This document shows, in pieces, positions 36,129 to 45,260 of a DNA stretch of 64,000 nt (within the stretch, counting starts at the first letter, position 1; the number at the start of each line of letters is the position of its first letter). The translations under genes and the position numbers were made by a program. A model generated the notes under the pieces. That model did no database searches, was not told the origin of the DNA, and saw nothing but the letters and a program-made list of their open reading frames with translations. Origin of the DNA: Flexilinea sp. (lineage in GTDB: Bacteria > Chloroflexota > Anaerolineae > Anaerolineales > Anaerolineaceae); assembly GCA_026645735.1 (NCBI GenBank), contig JAPKMT010000013.1, forward strand, positions 1 to 64,000, in the 5' to 3' direction.

Positions 36129-38837
36129 ATGAGCCATAAAGAATTTCCAAAAACATATGATTTCGCTGCAACAGAGGAATCACTTTATCAATGGTGGTGG
36201 GACAAAGGGTATTTCAAGCCATCCAATGATCCTGAAAAAGCGGATTTTGATCCTGATCACAAACCATATGTGATCTCCATCCCGCCACCAAATGTAACCG
36301 GCGAATTACACCTTGGACATGCCATGTTTGTATCCATGGAAGATTTAATGATCCGCTACCATCGGATGAAAGGTATCCCGACACTCTGGGTTCCAGGGAC
36401 GGATCATGCCGGCATCGCTACACAAATGGTGGTAGAACGATCATTAAATGCGGCTGGGATCAAACGGGAAGACTTAGGTCGGGAAAAATTTATTGAGAAA
36501 ACCTGGGAATGGAAAAAACAGTATCATGACCGCATTGTGACGCAAATCCGCCGCCTGGGCGCATCGTGCGACTGGGATCGGGAGCGATTCACGTTAGATG
36601 ATGGCCTTTCGAAAGCAGTCCGTGAAGTCTTTGTAAAGCTTTACGAAGACGGATTAATGTACCGTGGGCCAAGGATTGTCAACTGGTCCCCAAAATTGCA
36701 GACTGCAGTCTCCGATCTGGAAGTAGAGTATTCGGAAGAATCCGGTTTTCTTTATTATTTCAAATATATGCTGGCTGATGGAAGCGGAGAATACTTATCC
36801 GTCGCTACTACGCGTCCCGAAACAATTTTGGGGGATACTGCTGTGGCAGTCCATCCGGAAGACGAACGCTACAAAAAATATGTAGGGAAAATGGTTGTTG
36901 TCCCGATTATTGGCAGAATCATACCCGTTATTACAGATGAGTATGTGGATCGTGAATTTGGTACCGGCGCTGTAAAAATCACGCCTGCTCACGATCCAAA
37001 TGACTATAAAATCGGTTTGACGCACAATTTACCAAACATCAACATTCTGACCAAAAACGCCAAAATAAATGAAGCTGGAGCTCCATATACGGGGATGGAT
37101 CGTTTTGAATGCCGTAAAAAACTCTGGGCAGACATGAAAGATGCGGGTTTGGTGATAAAAGAAGATCCCTATCAAATGAACGTTCCCCGTTCACAACGAA
37201 GCGGTGAAATCATTGAACCGATGATTTCCACACAATGGTTTGCTCGCATGAAACCGCTGGCAGATATGGCACTCGATGCTGTCAAGGATGGCAGAATATC
37301 GATTATCCCTGAACATTTCACGAAAGTCTATTACAACTGGCTGGAGAACATTCAAGACTGGTGTGTCAGCCGCCAATTGTGGTGGGGACATCGCATTCCA
37401 GTCTGGTATTGCCAGGAATGCGGTGAAATGATGGTCTCTCGTACCGATATCGAGGTCTGCACAAAATGCGGAAGCAAGAACGTTGAACAGGATCCGGACG
37501 TCTTGGATACCTGGTTTTCCTCATGGCTCTGGCCGTTCTCCACATTAGGCTGGCCGGAGAAAACTGCGGATTATGACTACTTCTACCCGACTACGATGAT
37601 GGAGACAGGATATGATATTCTGTTCTTCTGGGTTGCCCGAATGATCATGAGCGGTATGTATTTCACCGGCAAGATCCCATTCAGTCAGATTTATCTGCAC
37701 GGTTTGGTCCGCGATGAACATGGCAAGAAGATGAGCAAGACCAAAGGTAATGTGGTGGATCCGTTAACCGTTATGGATGAATTAGGAACGGATGCGCTTC
37801 GATTCACGCTGCTGGTGGGATCCACGGCTGGAAATGATACCAACTTAAGTGTCAAAAAAGTCGAAGCCAACCGCAATTTTGCAAATAAACTCTGGAATGC
37901 TGCACGATTCGTCCTTGGCTGCATAGAAAAGGCTCCTACAGAACCTCTCAGCGCAGAGCCGATTCAGCCAACATTGGCTGATACCTGGATCTGGGCACGG
38001 CTGCAGATTCTGATTGCCGATGTCGAACGTCTGTTTGAAAGCCATCAATATGGTGAAGCCGGTCGTCAAATTTATGATTATATCTGGAGTGAATTTGCTG
38101 ACTGGTATTTGGAAATTGCCAAAAACCAGACTGCGCAAGGTGGAAATGTTGCTTTCAACACCTCCCGCATTCTCGTGCGCGTTTTAGACACCTGTTTGAG
38201 GCTGCTGCATCCTTTCACGCCATTTGTGACAGAAACAATCTGGCAGAAGTTAAAAGAAACCGCTTCGGATCTGTCGGACACTTTTGCGCCGACCGGAGGA
38301 TGGGAAGAAGCACTGATCATTGCCCGCTGGCCTGTGGCTGAAGAGAAACAGCCTGGGGATGATCAAGCCATCACAGATATGTTACAGCTTCAGGATGTAA
38401 TTCGGGCGATCCGCAATATTCGGACAGAAAAGAATGTAAAGCCGGGGAAACAGATTCCGGCCATCATCGCGGCTGCAGAGAAATCAATCCTCTTCAAGAA
38501 ATACATCAACATTCTCTCTTCCCTGGCACATTTGGATCCCGAGAAGCTTCTGATTGTCGATCAGCTTGAAAGAATTCCGGAAGGTGTGGTTGCAACGGCT
38601 ACATCCGGTTGTGGAATTTATCTGGAAATTGCAGATACTATTGATAAAACAGCAGAGCTGGCACGGTTGGAAAGCGAGTTAAAAGAAACACAAGGCCAAA
38701 TCGAACGCCTGGAAAAACTGCTCAATTCACCATTTGCAGAAAAAGCCCCAGCTCAAGTTGTGGCGAATGAGCGTGAAAAACTGGTTAAGTACAGAAACAC
38801 TGCCGATAATTTAAAAAATCAGATCACAGGAATGTAA
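36129..38837 (+). CDS. valS: Valyl-tRNA synthetase
   Basis: 902-residue class I synthetase that charges tRNA-Val. HIGH-type motif in PPPNVTGELHLGHAM (61-64), KMSKS-type motif KMSKTKGN (534-538), the editing (CP1) domain with TTRPETILGDTAVAVHP and a C-terminal coiled coil (ELKETQGQIERLEKLL) typical of ValRS, which supports Val over Ile or Leu specificity. A zinc ribbon (WYCQECGEMM, CTKCGS) is present. GGAG precedes the ATG. Expression is under the T-box upstream. Confidence 0.97.
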   Translation: MSHKEFPKTYDFAATEESLYQWWWDKGYFKPSNDPEKADFDPDHKPYVISIPPPNVTGELHLGHAMFVSMEDLMIRYHRMKGIPTLWVPGTDHAGIATQMVVERSLNAAGIKREDLGREKFIEKTWEWKKQYHDRIVTQIRRLGASCDWDRERFTLDDGLSKAVREVFVKLYEDGLMYRGPRIVNWSPKLQTAVSDLEVEYSEESGFLYYFKYMLADGSGEYLSVATTRPETILGDTAVAVHPEDERYKKYVGKMVVVPIIGRIIPVITDEYVDREFGTGAVKITPAHDPNDYKIGLTHNLPNINILTKNAKINEAGAPYTGMDRFECRKKLWADMKDAGLVIKEDPYQMNVPRSQRSGEIIEPMISTQWFARMKPLADMALDAVKDGRISIIPEHFTKVYYNWLENIQDWCVSRQLWWGHRIPVWYCQECGEMMVSRTDIEVCTKCGSKNVEQDPDVLDTWFSSWLWPFSTLGWPEKTADYDYFYPTTMMETGYDILFFWVARMIMSGMYFTGKIPFSQIYLHGLVRDEHGKKMSKTKGNVVDPLTVMDELGTDALRFTLLVGSTAGNDTNLSVKKVEANRNFANKLWNAARFVLGCIEKAPTEPLSAEPIQPTLADTWIWARLQILIADVERLFESHQYGEAGRQIYDYIWSEFADWYLEIAKNQTAQGGNVAFNTSRILVRVLDTCLRLLHPFTPFVTETIWQKLKETASDLSDTFAPTGGWEEALIIARWPVAEEKQPGDDQAITDMLQLQDVIRAIRNIRTEKNVKPGKQIPAIIAAAEKSILFKKYINILSSLAHLDPEKLLIVDQLERIPEGVVATATSGCGIYLEIADTIDKTAELARLESELKETQGQIERLEKLLNSPFAEKAPAQVVANEREKLVKYRNTADNLKNQITGM

Positions 38838-38840
38838 CCC

Positions 38841-38968
38841 CCCCTCATAATCCTGCCTTCTCCCTTCCAGGGAGAAGGGCAGGATGAGGGTCTCCCGCCA
38901 TCACACACCATTTCCTCTCCTGCAGCCCTGCACTCCCCCCTCACCGAACCTCTCCCCTTCTGGGAGAG
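38841..38968. repeat. GC-rich double hairpin repeat
   Basis: A long imperfect hairpin at 38841-38889 (CCCTCATAATCCTGCC... with ...GGCAGGATGAGGG, apex TTCTCCCT/AGGGAGAA) is followed by C-rich sequence and a second hairpin CTCTCCCC / TGGGAGAG at 38950-38968. Base composition differs sharply from the surroundings. It resembles REP-like GAGGG/CCCTC repeats found in many genomes and may help end or protect the convergent valS and reductase mRNAs. Confidence 0.6.
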
Positions 38969-38974
38969 AGACAT

Positions 38975-40135
38975 CTACTTCATTTGTTCTGTCAAATTTT
39001 GCAGATGATCCGGAATTTGAATGTGCTGTGGACATTTTGTGAGACAAACCCCACATTGCACACAATTCTCAGATCTTTCACTCGGAGGCAGAAATTCATA
39101 ACTTCCTTTGCTTAATGCAACATCACCAAACATCGCTAATTCATTGATGATATTCAGGTTGGAGGGAATATTTACTCCTGCAGGACATGGAAGGCAATAC
39201 TCACATCCGGTGCAGGGAACTACAGTCCGCTTCCAATAAGCTTCTCGAGCTTCAGAATAAAGGGAACACTCAAATTCCGACAGATTCCCGGCTAATGCCA
39301 AATCTGCTGAACGAACATTTTCCTTTACCTGATCCAATGTACTCATACCGCTCAGAACAACAGAGACAGCGGGATCATCCCAGAGAAAAGAAAGACCCCG
39401 TTGTGCCATCGACCAGTCATATTGAGATTTCTTCCATATGTTTCTTACCTCTTCGGTAGGAGTAACTGCCAGTTTTCCACCCCGCAGCGGTTCCATAATC
39501 ACCATACCAAGATCCTTTGCAGCTGCATAATGCAAACCTTCCGTACCGGCTTGAACATGAACATCCAGGTAGTTATATTGGATCTGTGCGAACTCCCAAT
39601 CAAAAGAATCCACAATTTCTTTGAAAACTGGCAACTCGTCATGGAAAGAAAAACCCAAATGGCGTACTTTTCCGGATTCTTTTGCTTTGCGTAAAAATTC
39701 GAGCATGCCCATTTGAAGCATACGATCCCAGGTTGGTTTTGTCAGGCTGTGAGCCAGATAAAAATCAATCCGATCCGTTTGGAGAGATGCCAGAGATTCA
39801 TGAAGCGTTTTCTCAAATTCATCTGCGGATTGAATCACAAAAGTTGGTAATTTCGTCGCATAAAATATTTTTTCGCGTTTAGCACCACGGAAGCAATTTC
39901 CCAGGACATCCTCGCTGAAACCTTTGTGAACACCCTGATGCATCGGTCGGTGATATACATAAGCAGTATCAAAATAAGTCACCCCGTGATCATATGCATA
40001 TTGGAGCATCTCCTCTGCTTTTACGATATCAATATTTTCGGATTTTTCGTTCAGAATTGGAAGGCGCATACAACCGAAACCCAATGTAGAAACGGTCTCC
40101 TTTGTTTTTCCAAATTTTCGATATTGCATAATCAT
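38975..40135 (-). CDS. Aldo/keto reductase with C-terminal iron-sulfur domain
   Basis: 386 residues. Aldo/keto reductase barrel at residues ~1-280 (KTKETVSTLGFGCMRLP, the catalytic Tyr in YFDTAYVYH, the Lys in ATKLPTF, His in YLAHS). The C-terminal part has two Cys clusters, CTGCEYCLPCPAGVNIP and CVQCGVCLTKCPQHIQIP, that fit 4Fe-4S ferredoxin-like binding. Such fusions are common in anaerobes; the substrate is unknown. Minus strand, convergent with valS. Confidence 0.9.
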   Translation of the reverse strand: MIMQYRKFGKTKETVSTLGFGCMRLPILNEKSENIDIVKAEEMLQYAYDHGVTYFDTAYVYHRPMHQGVHKGFSEDVLGNCFRGAKREKIFYATKLPTFVIQSADEFEKTLHESLASLQTDRIDFYLAHSLTKPTWDRMLQMGMLEFLRKAKESGKVRHLGFSFHDELPVFKEIVDSFDWEFAQIQYNYLDVHVQAGTEGLHYAAAKDLGMVIMEPLRGGKLAVTPTEEVRNIWKKSQYDWSMAQRGLSFLWDDPAVSVVLSGMSTLDQVKENVRSADLALAGNLSEFECSLYSEAREAYWKRTVVPCTGCEYCLPCPAGVNIPSNLNIINELAMFGDVALSKGSYEFLPPSERSENCVQCGVCLTKCPQHIQIPDHLQNLTEQMK

Positions 40136-40268
40136 CTCTTTTCTAAGGACTTCTCCTTAACCAGACAGCATGCTGCAGAACAAACATACTTTTTAAAAAT
40201 ATTCTTCCAATAGGAATCAATAATATTAATGATGATTCTATTGTAAATCAAGAAGCACGCAGAGGAAT

Positions 40269-40390
40269 CAGTAATTCGAAATATGAAAAGAATTCATTGT
40301 TGTTCTTATGGTTTTGCGCTTCGCACAAAACCATAAGAACAACAGATTTATCTTTTTATTCGAAAAGTCAACCTAAACTTCGAATTGCTG
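40269..40390. repeat. Dispersed palindromic element, full copy (second stem type)
   Basis: Outer arms CAGTAATTCGAAATATG and CTTCGAATTGCTG. Internal stem TGTTGTTCTTATGGTTTTGC... at 40298-40344 with a TTC loop, one mismatch near the loop (GCGC against GCAC). The inner arm differs from the TTGTTGTGTTG type but both arms agree. Confidence 0.88.
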
Positions 40391-40405
40391 CAGAGGAATC
40401 CGTTT

Positions 40406-40470
40406 CAGTAATTCGAAATTTGGAATAACCTTTTGAGAAAAAAGAGGAAACATAGAGTTGTGTTTTTTTT
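40406..40470. repeat. Left half of the dispersed element
   Basis: CAGTAATTCGAAATTTGG followed by a GAGAAAAAAGAGGAAA segment and GAGTTGTGTTTTTTTTG, matching the left half of the 45115-45237 copy. It lies head to tail after the full copy at 40269-40390. Confidence 0.65.
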
Positions 40471-40526
40471 GTCTTTTTTTCAAGCATGATTTTTTTATCT
40501 ATCTGTTAAGGAATGATAATATGAAT

Positions 40527-40573
40527 ATGCGAATCATTATTTTCTTTGACATGTTGAAAATAATGATTCGCAT
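40527..40573. repeat. 18-bp perfect inverted repeat downstream of the isomerase gene
   Basis: ATGCGAATCATTATTTTC (40527-40544) pairs perfectly with 40556-40573 around an 11-nt loop. It is 32 bp after the stop of the minus-strand gene at 40605-42035. There is no T-tract, so it may stabilise the mRNA 3' end or act as a weak terminator. Confidence 0.6.
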
Positions 40574-40604
40574 TGCTTTTCGTGAAAATTTTTAGGGTTG
40601 AAAA

Positions 40605-42035
40605 TTAACGAAGGAAAGCCTGAATTTCTTCCGCCGAAGGTTCAACAGGATCTGGAATTAAACCGGGGATATATTTGCATGCCTCATATAGTACCGGCGC
40701 TGTCTTAGCATGAACGCCGGCGCAATGATGGATATAGGGGCCGGTTACAATTTTATGTTCAATCTTCGGCCAATCCTTAAACTCAATCCAGCCGTATGTG
40801 CCAGAAGTCGCTGGGCCATCCACAGTTTTCCCTTCCATCATAAGCAACTGATATTGATCATTTGAACAATCAAAACGGCAGAGTGTCACCTCTCCGTCAG
40901 CAATCCGGAAGTTACCGACTGTAGGCCGTCCTTCATCAAAGTTATTTCCGATCTCCGGTTTATGCTCCTTCGAAGCCGTAGAACCCGGGAATACACCGCA
41001 ATGCCAGAACAGTTCCGCGTTGTCATTGGTTGGATGGCGAATTGTCAAATCTGCCAAAAACGATGATTTCGTCCATCGAGTGGATGCCTGAGACAAGATA
41101 GAAGATATAGCGCCATGGATATCCACTTCGCAAGCTACTGGTAATTTCTCATCGGTGAGTTCTCCGAAAGTAAAACAGGATGCAATCCCTCCAATCTGGC
41201 GCATCGCTCCCCAGCAACTTGAAGCTGCCGCATCCAGCTCATTTTCGTCCGCCCAACTGCGAATAGCCCGATTCAGCGCTGCAGTCCTGAGCAAAAAGTC
41301 ATCATCGACGGATGTTGAAAAATTATTCTTGTATTTTTGAACCATTTCCTGGAGTTCAGCCTTATGATTCCTGTAAAAATCATCAAAGATATTTTGCAAT
41401 TCGATCATGGTGATCGGAACCACTTCCACGCCGAATCTTTCCAAGAGCTGAATTTCATTGCATTTGACAGACCAGAAGGTTTCCGGACGCACTCCAATCT
41501 GACCGATCCGCATATGCTGAAAACTCTTTACAACCTGCGCTGCTGCCAAAAAGTTATTCAAGGTTCGCGCAAACACCGGATCTTCCAGCGTGCAATTGGT
41601 CATATACGTAAATGGTACGCCAAACTGCCGAAGCACTTTTCCTGCAGCGAAAAGGCCACATTGTGTGTCTGTGCAGCGGTTTCCTTCTGTATCCGGAGCG
41701 TCATCTCTCGGTCCCCAAAGCAGTAATGGCTTCCCCAGCAGTTTACCGATTTTTGCGATAGCATCTTCCGTACCGAAGTTCACAAAAGGACAGAAAATCG
41801 CATCCACTCCCTTAGATTTGAAATGATCAACCACTTTCTGAGCATCCAAACCTTTTCGAATGAGTCCCTCTTCATTCAGAAAATCGATATTGACAAACTC
41901 GATTTTCATGTCCTTCAATTTTTTTTCAACCGCTCGTTTACGATTCATAGCGACTTCAATACTGCAAAAGAACTCTCCCGATACATCTCTTCTTGTTGGC
42001 ACAAGGCCTAAAACTATTTTGTGTTTGTGACTCAT
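40605..42035 (-). CDS. L-fucose/L-arabinose isomerase-like protein
   Basis: 476 residues of the fucose-isomerase-like family (ketose-aldose isomerases with Mn). N-terminal domain with VGLVPTRRDVS-like start, central WGPRDDAPDTEG, TDTQCGLFAAGKVLR, and a C-terminal domain with EVDIHGAISSIL and WHCGVFPGS. Likely interconverts an aldose and a ketose in this island; the exact sugar is not readable. Minus strand, downstream of the ROK gene by ~107 bp. Confidence 0.8.
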   Translation of the reverse strand: MSHKHKIVLGLVPTRRDVSGEFFCSIEVAMNRKRAVEKKLKDMKIEFVNIDFLNEEGLIRKGLDAQKVVDHFKSKGVDAIFCPFVNFGTEDAIAKIGKLLGKPLLLWGPRDDAPDTEGNRCTDTQCGLFAAGKVLRQFGVPFTYMTNCTLEDPVFARTLNNFLAAAQVVKSFQHMRIGQIGVRPETFWSVKCNEIQLLERFGVEVVPITMIELQNIFDDFYRNHKAELQEMVQKYKNNFSTSVDDDFLLRTAALNRAIRSWADENELDAAASSCWGAMRQIGGIASCFTFGELTDEKLPVACEVDIHGAISSILSQASTRWTKSSFLADLTIRHPTNDNAELFWHCGVFPGSTASKEHKPEIGNNFDEGRPTVGNFRIADGEVTLCRFDCSNDQYQLLMMEGKTVDGPATSGTYGWIEFKDWPKIEHKIVTGPYIHHCAGVHAKTAPVLYEACKYIPGLIPDPVEPSAEEIQAFLR

Positions 42036-42142
42036 GAATAATCTGCCTTTCTGTTTAGCTGTATCATTTTTTTATAGAAATTACGACAACAGTAGTTTTC
42101 GAAACGACAAATCCCATTTTCTGAAAACGTGAAGTTAGAAAA

Positions 42143-43375
42143 TCAATCTGCCTGATCATTTTCATCTCTATGACCTGTTTTCTGTTCAAGAAAATCGCTG
42201 AGAATTTCATCCAATGCATAGAAAGAGGCACCCAAAGCCACAGCGGATCCCTTCAATGAAGAGAAAATAATCTTCGTCGCATTTCCCGGATATACATTCT
42301 CGGAAAAAACTTTATATAATTTTTCCTGATACAATTCGCGATCATCTGCAAGTTCTCCGTAAAAGATAATCACATCCGGATCTAAAACAGATGACAATGA
42401 GGCAAGAGAAATACCCAGATAGAAAGCGGCATCATCAAATAACTTTTGACACAACTGATCTCCCAGTCTGGCATATTTTTTGATGGAATCATATTTGATC
42501 CGGAAAGAATCCGCTACGTTCATCATGGTAGGCTCACCACTATTTACAGCATCAATAAAACGATTGGTTATACCGACTTTGGAGGCATATGCCTCCAGAC
42601 AACCTCGTTTTCCACAGCTGCAAAGAGCACCATTCGGAACAGCCACAGAATGCCCCAGTTCCCCACTGCGATGATTTGCGCCGGCATAAATTTGAGCATT
42701 GATCATCAGAGACATGCCAACGCCGTAATTTGTATTCAGCGCAATAACCGTTCGGTAGTGGTCTTCAATAGAGTTGCCAAAGTATTTCTCCGCAATTAAC
42801 ACACAATCCAGATCATGAAAGATATACGTGGGAATATGGAATTTTTTTTCCACAATTTCTTTCAGTCGGATGTTACGCCAGGTCGGGGCAAAGGTCAGAT
42901 ATAGCGCTATTCCTTTTTCACTGTCAATATTTCCTTGCGTTGCGATGCTGATGGCAATCACATTTTTGTTTTCAAGATACTCCTGGATAGTTGTCCCCAG
43001 TCGCTCTAAAAGGATATGAATCATTTGGCTGCTATCCGGAACACCAGCGATATGTGAACGAATGATGTTGCCTTTCAGATCAACCACAACGATGCGGATA
43101 TCCCGAAAATTAAGATCGACACCAATCATATAATAATCTTCGCCGTTGATACCCACCAGAGATGGTGTTTTCCCCACATTGCTGACCGGATTGGGATTTT
43201 GAACAATGATTTTCGCCTGTTCCAATAAAGCTGTAAATTTGGAAACGGTCCCCCAACTTAATTTGGAATACTCCTGGATATGCTTGCGTTCAAGAGGCCC
43301 ATAACGTTGAATGATCCGAAAAACAGCCTGCAGATTGTTATTCTTTATTGTGGACTTCAGAATGGAGCCTGCCAT
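42143..43375 (-). CDS. ROK family transcriptional repressor
   Basis: 410 residues. N-terminal winged helix-turn-helix (LQAVFRIIQRYGPLERKHIQ, LSWGTVSKFTALLEQ) joined to a ROK sugar-binding domain (GVDLNFRDIRIVVVDLKGN; zinc-type motif GELGHSVAVPNGALCSCGKRGCLEAYAS). Sugar-responsive repressor of the NagC/XylR type. The ATG at 43375 has GAGAGG upstream; a longer frame to 43405 would cover an operator half-site. It probably controls the neighbouring ABC and isomerase genes. Confidence 0.9.
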   Translation of the reverse strand: MAGSILKSTIKNNNLQAVFRIIQRYGPLERKHIQEYSKLSWGTVSKFTALLEQAKIIVQNPNPVSNVGKTPSLVGINGEDYYMIGVDLNFRDIRIVVVDLKGNIIRSHIAGVPDSSQMIHILLERLGTTIQEYLENKNVIAISIATQGNIDSEKGIALYLTFAPTWRNIRLKEIVEKKFHIPTYIFHDLDCVLIAEKYFGNSIEDHYRTVIALNTNYGVGMSLMINAQIYAGANHRSGELGHSVAVPNGALCSCGKRGCLEAYASKVGITNRFIDAVNSGEPTMMNVADSFRIKYDSIKKYARLGDQLCQKLFDDAAFYLGISLASLSSVLDPDVIIFYGELADDRELYQEKLYKVFSENVYPGNATKIIFSSLKGSAVALGASFYALDEILSDFLEQKTGHRDENDQAD

Positions 43376-43404
43376 CTTACCTCTCAGTGATCTTTGAACG
43401 CCCA

Positions 43405-43441
43405 TGATATAAAATTATTATATTACACATTGATATAAATA
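43405..43441. promoter_or_regulatory. Candidate ROK operator upstream of the repressor gene
   Basis: TGATATAAA occurs twice, at 43405-43413 and 43431-43439. ATTGATATAAATA (43429-43441) is the exact reverse complement of 50135-50147 in the divergent promoter region of the sugar genes. Confidence 0.5.
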
Positions 43442-43453
43442 AGCTATAGGTCG

Positions 43454-43576
43454 CAGTAATTCGAAATGTTGAAAGAATTGTATGTTGTTCTAATGGTTTT
43501 GCGCAAAGTGCAAAACCATTAGAACAACAAATTTTATTTCCCTATTTAATAAGCCAATCCATATTTCGAATTGCTG
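43454..43576. repeat. Dispersed palindromic element, full copy (second stem type)
   Basis: Left end CAGTAATTCGAAATG, right end CCATATTTCGAATTGCTG. Internal stem TGTTGTTCTAATGG... at 43483-43529 with an AAA loop; the change to CTAATGG (TTATGG in other copies) is mirrored as CCATTAG. Lies 13 bp upstream of the ROK operator. Confidence 0.88.
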
Positions 43577-43760
43577 TATAAGTCGCCAATTTCTGGATTT
43601 TCGTAGCGCTAACAGTCTATGTGCCTGACATGAAAATATCATTTATAAAAAAATACAGTTTTGGAAAGCAGCCTTAAACAGGTCTGTTTGTCGACCAGGA
43701 ATACTTGAATTATTACGTTATTTCAATTTCATACTGATCCTGTAAAATTCATCAATTTGC

Positions 43761-43781
43761 TTATATCAACATATGACATAA
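43761..43781. promoter_or_regulatory. Imperfect inverted repeat of operator type
   Basis: TTATATCA (43761-43768), 5-nt spacer, TGACATAA (43774-43781): same half-site as the candidate ROK operator, 7 of 8 symmetric. No gene starts close by on either strand, so it may be a remote or auxiliary site. The rest of 43577-43881 holds no ORF that I can support. Confidence 0.35.
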
Positions 43782-43881
43782 ATACTTAACATGGCATTCT
43801 CCAATGGATCAGCCTTCCAGATTTTTAAAGCCAGAAAGTCCGAGAGCACTATGAGCATCAACGAAAACGGAATTAGCGAAA

Positions 43882-43911
43882 GATGGTATTTCCTGAGTAA
43901 GAAATACCATC
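43882..43911. terminator. Hairpin downstream of the epimerase gene
   Basis: Perfect 11-bp stem GATGGTATTTC / GAAATACCATC with an 8-nt loop, 39 bp after the stop of the minus-strand gene at 43950-44939. The T-run is short, so termination strength is uncertain. Confidence 0.45.
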
Positions 43912-43949
43912 ATGAGAATCCAGGTTTCAACCAGAATTGTCTGAAATTA

Positions 43950-44939
43950 TTATTTTTTTAAAGCTGCGTCAAATTCAATACCAGAAGCAGGAAAATTAAT
44001 TTTTCGGGCAAATTTTGCTGCTTCCTCAAGTCCAAACAGCCGATCCATCCCATTATCTTCCCACTCGATAGAAAGCGGGCCATCGTAACCAGATTCATTC
44101 AGAATGCGGATTATCTCTTCAAAATTCACGTGGCCATGCCCTAATGAACGAAAATTCCAGGCACGCCGGGTGCTTCCGAATGGCAGATGCGAACCGAGTA
44201 TTCCAGTTCTTCCATCATAAATAACTGCCGCATCCTTCAAATGAACATGGAACACATGGCTGGAAAAATCCTGCAGAAAAACCGCCGGATTGACTCCCTG
44301 CCAAATCAGATGACTTGGGTCAAAATTCAAGCCAAATGCAGGATGGTTGTTTAATGTTTTAAAAAGTCTTTGTGTTGTATAGTAATCAAAGGCAATTTCA
44401 GTCGGATGGACTTCGAATGCAAATTGAATTTCATTCCTTTGGAACTCATCTAAAATCGGAAGCCATAACCGGGCAATTTCCTGAAAACCTTCTTCAACCA
44501 TTTTTTCGGTTGTTTGCGGAAAAGAATAGAAAAATTTCCAAATCGGTGATCCAAGGAATCCGGTTACTATCTTCAGCCCATAATTTTTGCAGGCAGCCGG
44601 GACTTTCATCATCATATCAACAGCCCAGGCACGGATTTCTTCCGGTTTTCCGGCATATTTTTCCGGAGCGAAGTTGTCCAGTCGTGGATCATACAGGTCT
44701 CCTACACATTGACCAATCAAAGCGGCACACACTGCCCACATATTGAGATGGTATTTTTCAAGCAATTCCCGAAGATCGTTACAATAGGTTTTACTGACGG
44801 CTGCTTTTTCCACATCGAACATGTTTTCATGGCACATCAGTTCCAAACCATCAAGCCCTACACCATTGACGATTTTACAAAGTTCCTCCAGGGGTAAATC
44901 TCCCCACTGACCTGCAGCTAACGTAATTGGTCTTGTCAT
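43950..44939 (-). CDS. Sugar phosphate isomerase/epimerase (AP-endonuclease-2-type TIM barrel)
   Basis: 329 residues, xylose-isomerase-like TIM barrel. Metal-site residues are in FAFEVHPTEIAFD, LNFDPSHLIWQG, HVFHVHLKDAAV and LSIEWEDNG. Families with this fold act as hydroxypyruvate isomerases, tagatose/allulose epimerases or inosose dehydratases, so the precise reaction cannot be told. An AGGAAG Shine-Dalgarno lies 6 nt before the ATG. It follows the ABC transporter genes after ~320 bp. Confidence 0.82.
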   Translation of the reverse strand: MTRPITLAAGQWGDLPLEELCKIVNGVGLDGLELMCHENMFDVEKAAVSKTYCNDLRELLEKYHLNMWAVCAALIGQCVGDLYDPRLDNFAPEKYAGKPEEIRAWAVDMMMKVPAACKNYGLKIVTGFLGSPIWKFFYSFPQTTEKMVEEGFQEIARLWLPILDEFQRNEIQFAFEVHPTEIAFDYYTTQRLFKTLNNHPAFGLNFDPSHLIWQGVNPAVFLQDFSSHVFHVHLKDAAVIYDGRTGILGSHLPFGSTRRAWNFRSLGHGHVNFEEIIRILNESGYDGPLSIEWEDNGMDRLFGLEEAAKFARKINFPASGIEFDAALKK

Positions 44940-45114
44940 ATCAATCTTCCTGTATTTTATAGTTTTTCTCAGAAAATCGGATGTTGAAAAAAAATCAGCA
45001 CCTTAATAATTACACAATTTTAAGAGAAAAAAAACAACCTGATATTCTGCGCTTAAAATGTGGAAACAGATTTGATCAATTTTACTCTGTTATCTCAGAT
45101 TTTAACCGAGGAAA

Positions 45115-45237
45115 CAATAATACGAAATTTGTAAAAGCCTTTTGAGAAAAAAGAGAAAACTTGTTGTTGTGTTGTTTTTGCGCAGAGCGCAAAAACAACA
45201 CAACAACAAGTAATTCTCCCCATATTTCGAATCGCTG
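45115..45237. repeat. Dispersed palindromic element, full copy with 24-bp stem
   Basis: Best-preserved internal stem: CTTGTTGTTGTGTTGTTTTT... at 45160-45183 pairs perfectly with 45187-45210 around an AGA loop. Outer arms CAATAATACGAAATTTG and CCATATTTCGAATCGCTG. It lies in the 321-bp gap between the permease and epimerase genes. Confidence 0.92.
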
Positions 45238-45260
45238 CCGAGAAAAGCGAAACTTCACGG

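Noticed and set aside
45115-45237. Dispersed elements read as CRISPR repeats or as Rho-independent terminators
   Set aside because: There are no regularly spaced repeats with unique spacers, and the hairpins have no following T-tract; most copies lie upstream of promoters.
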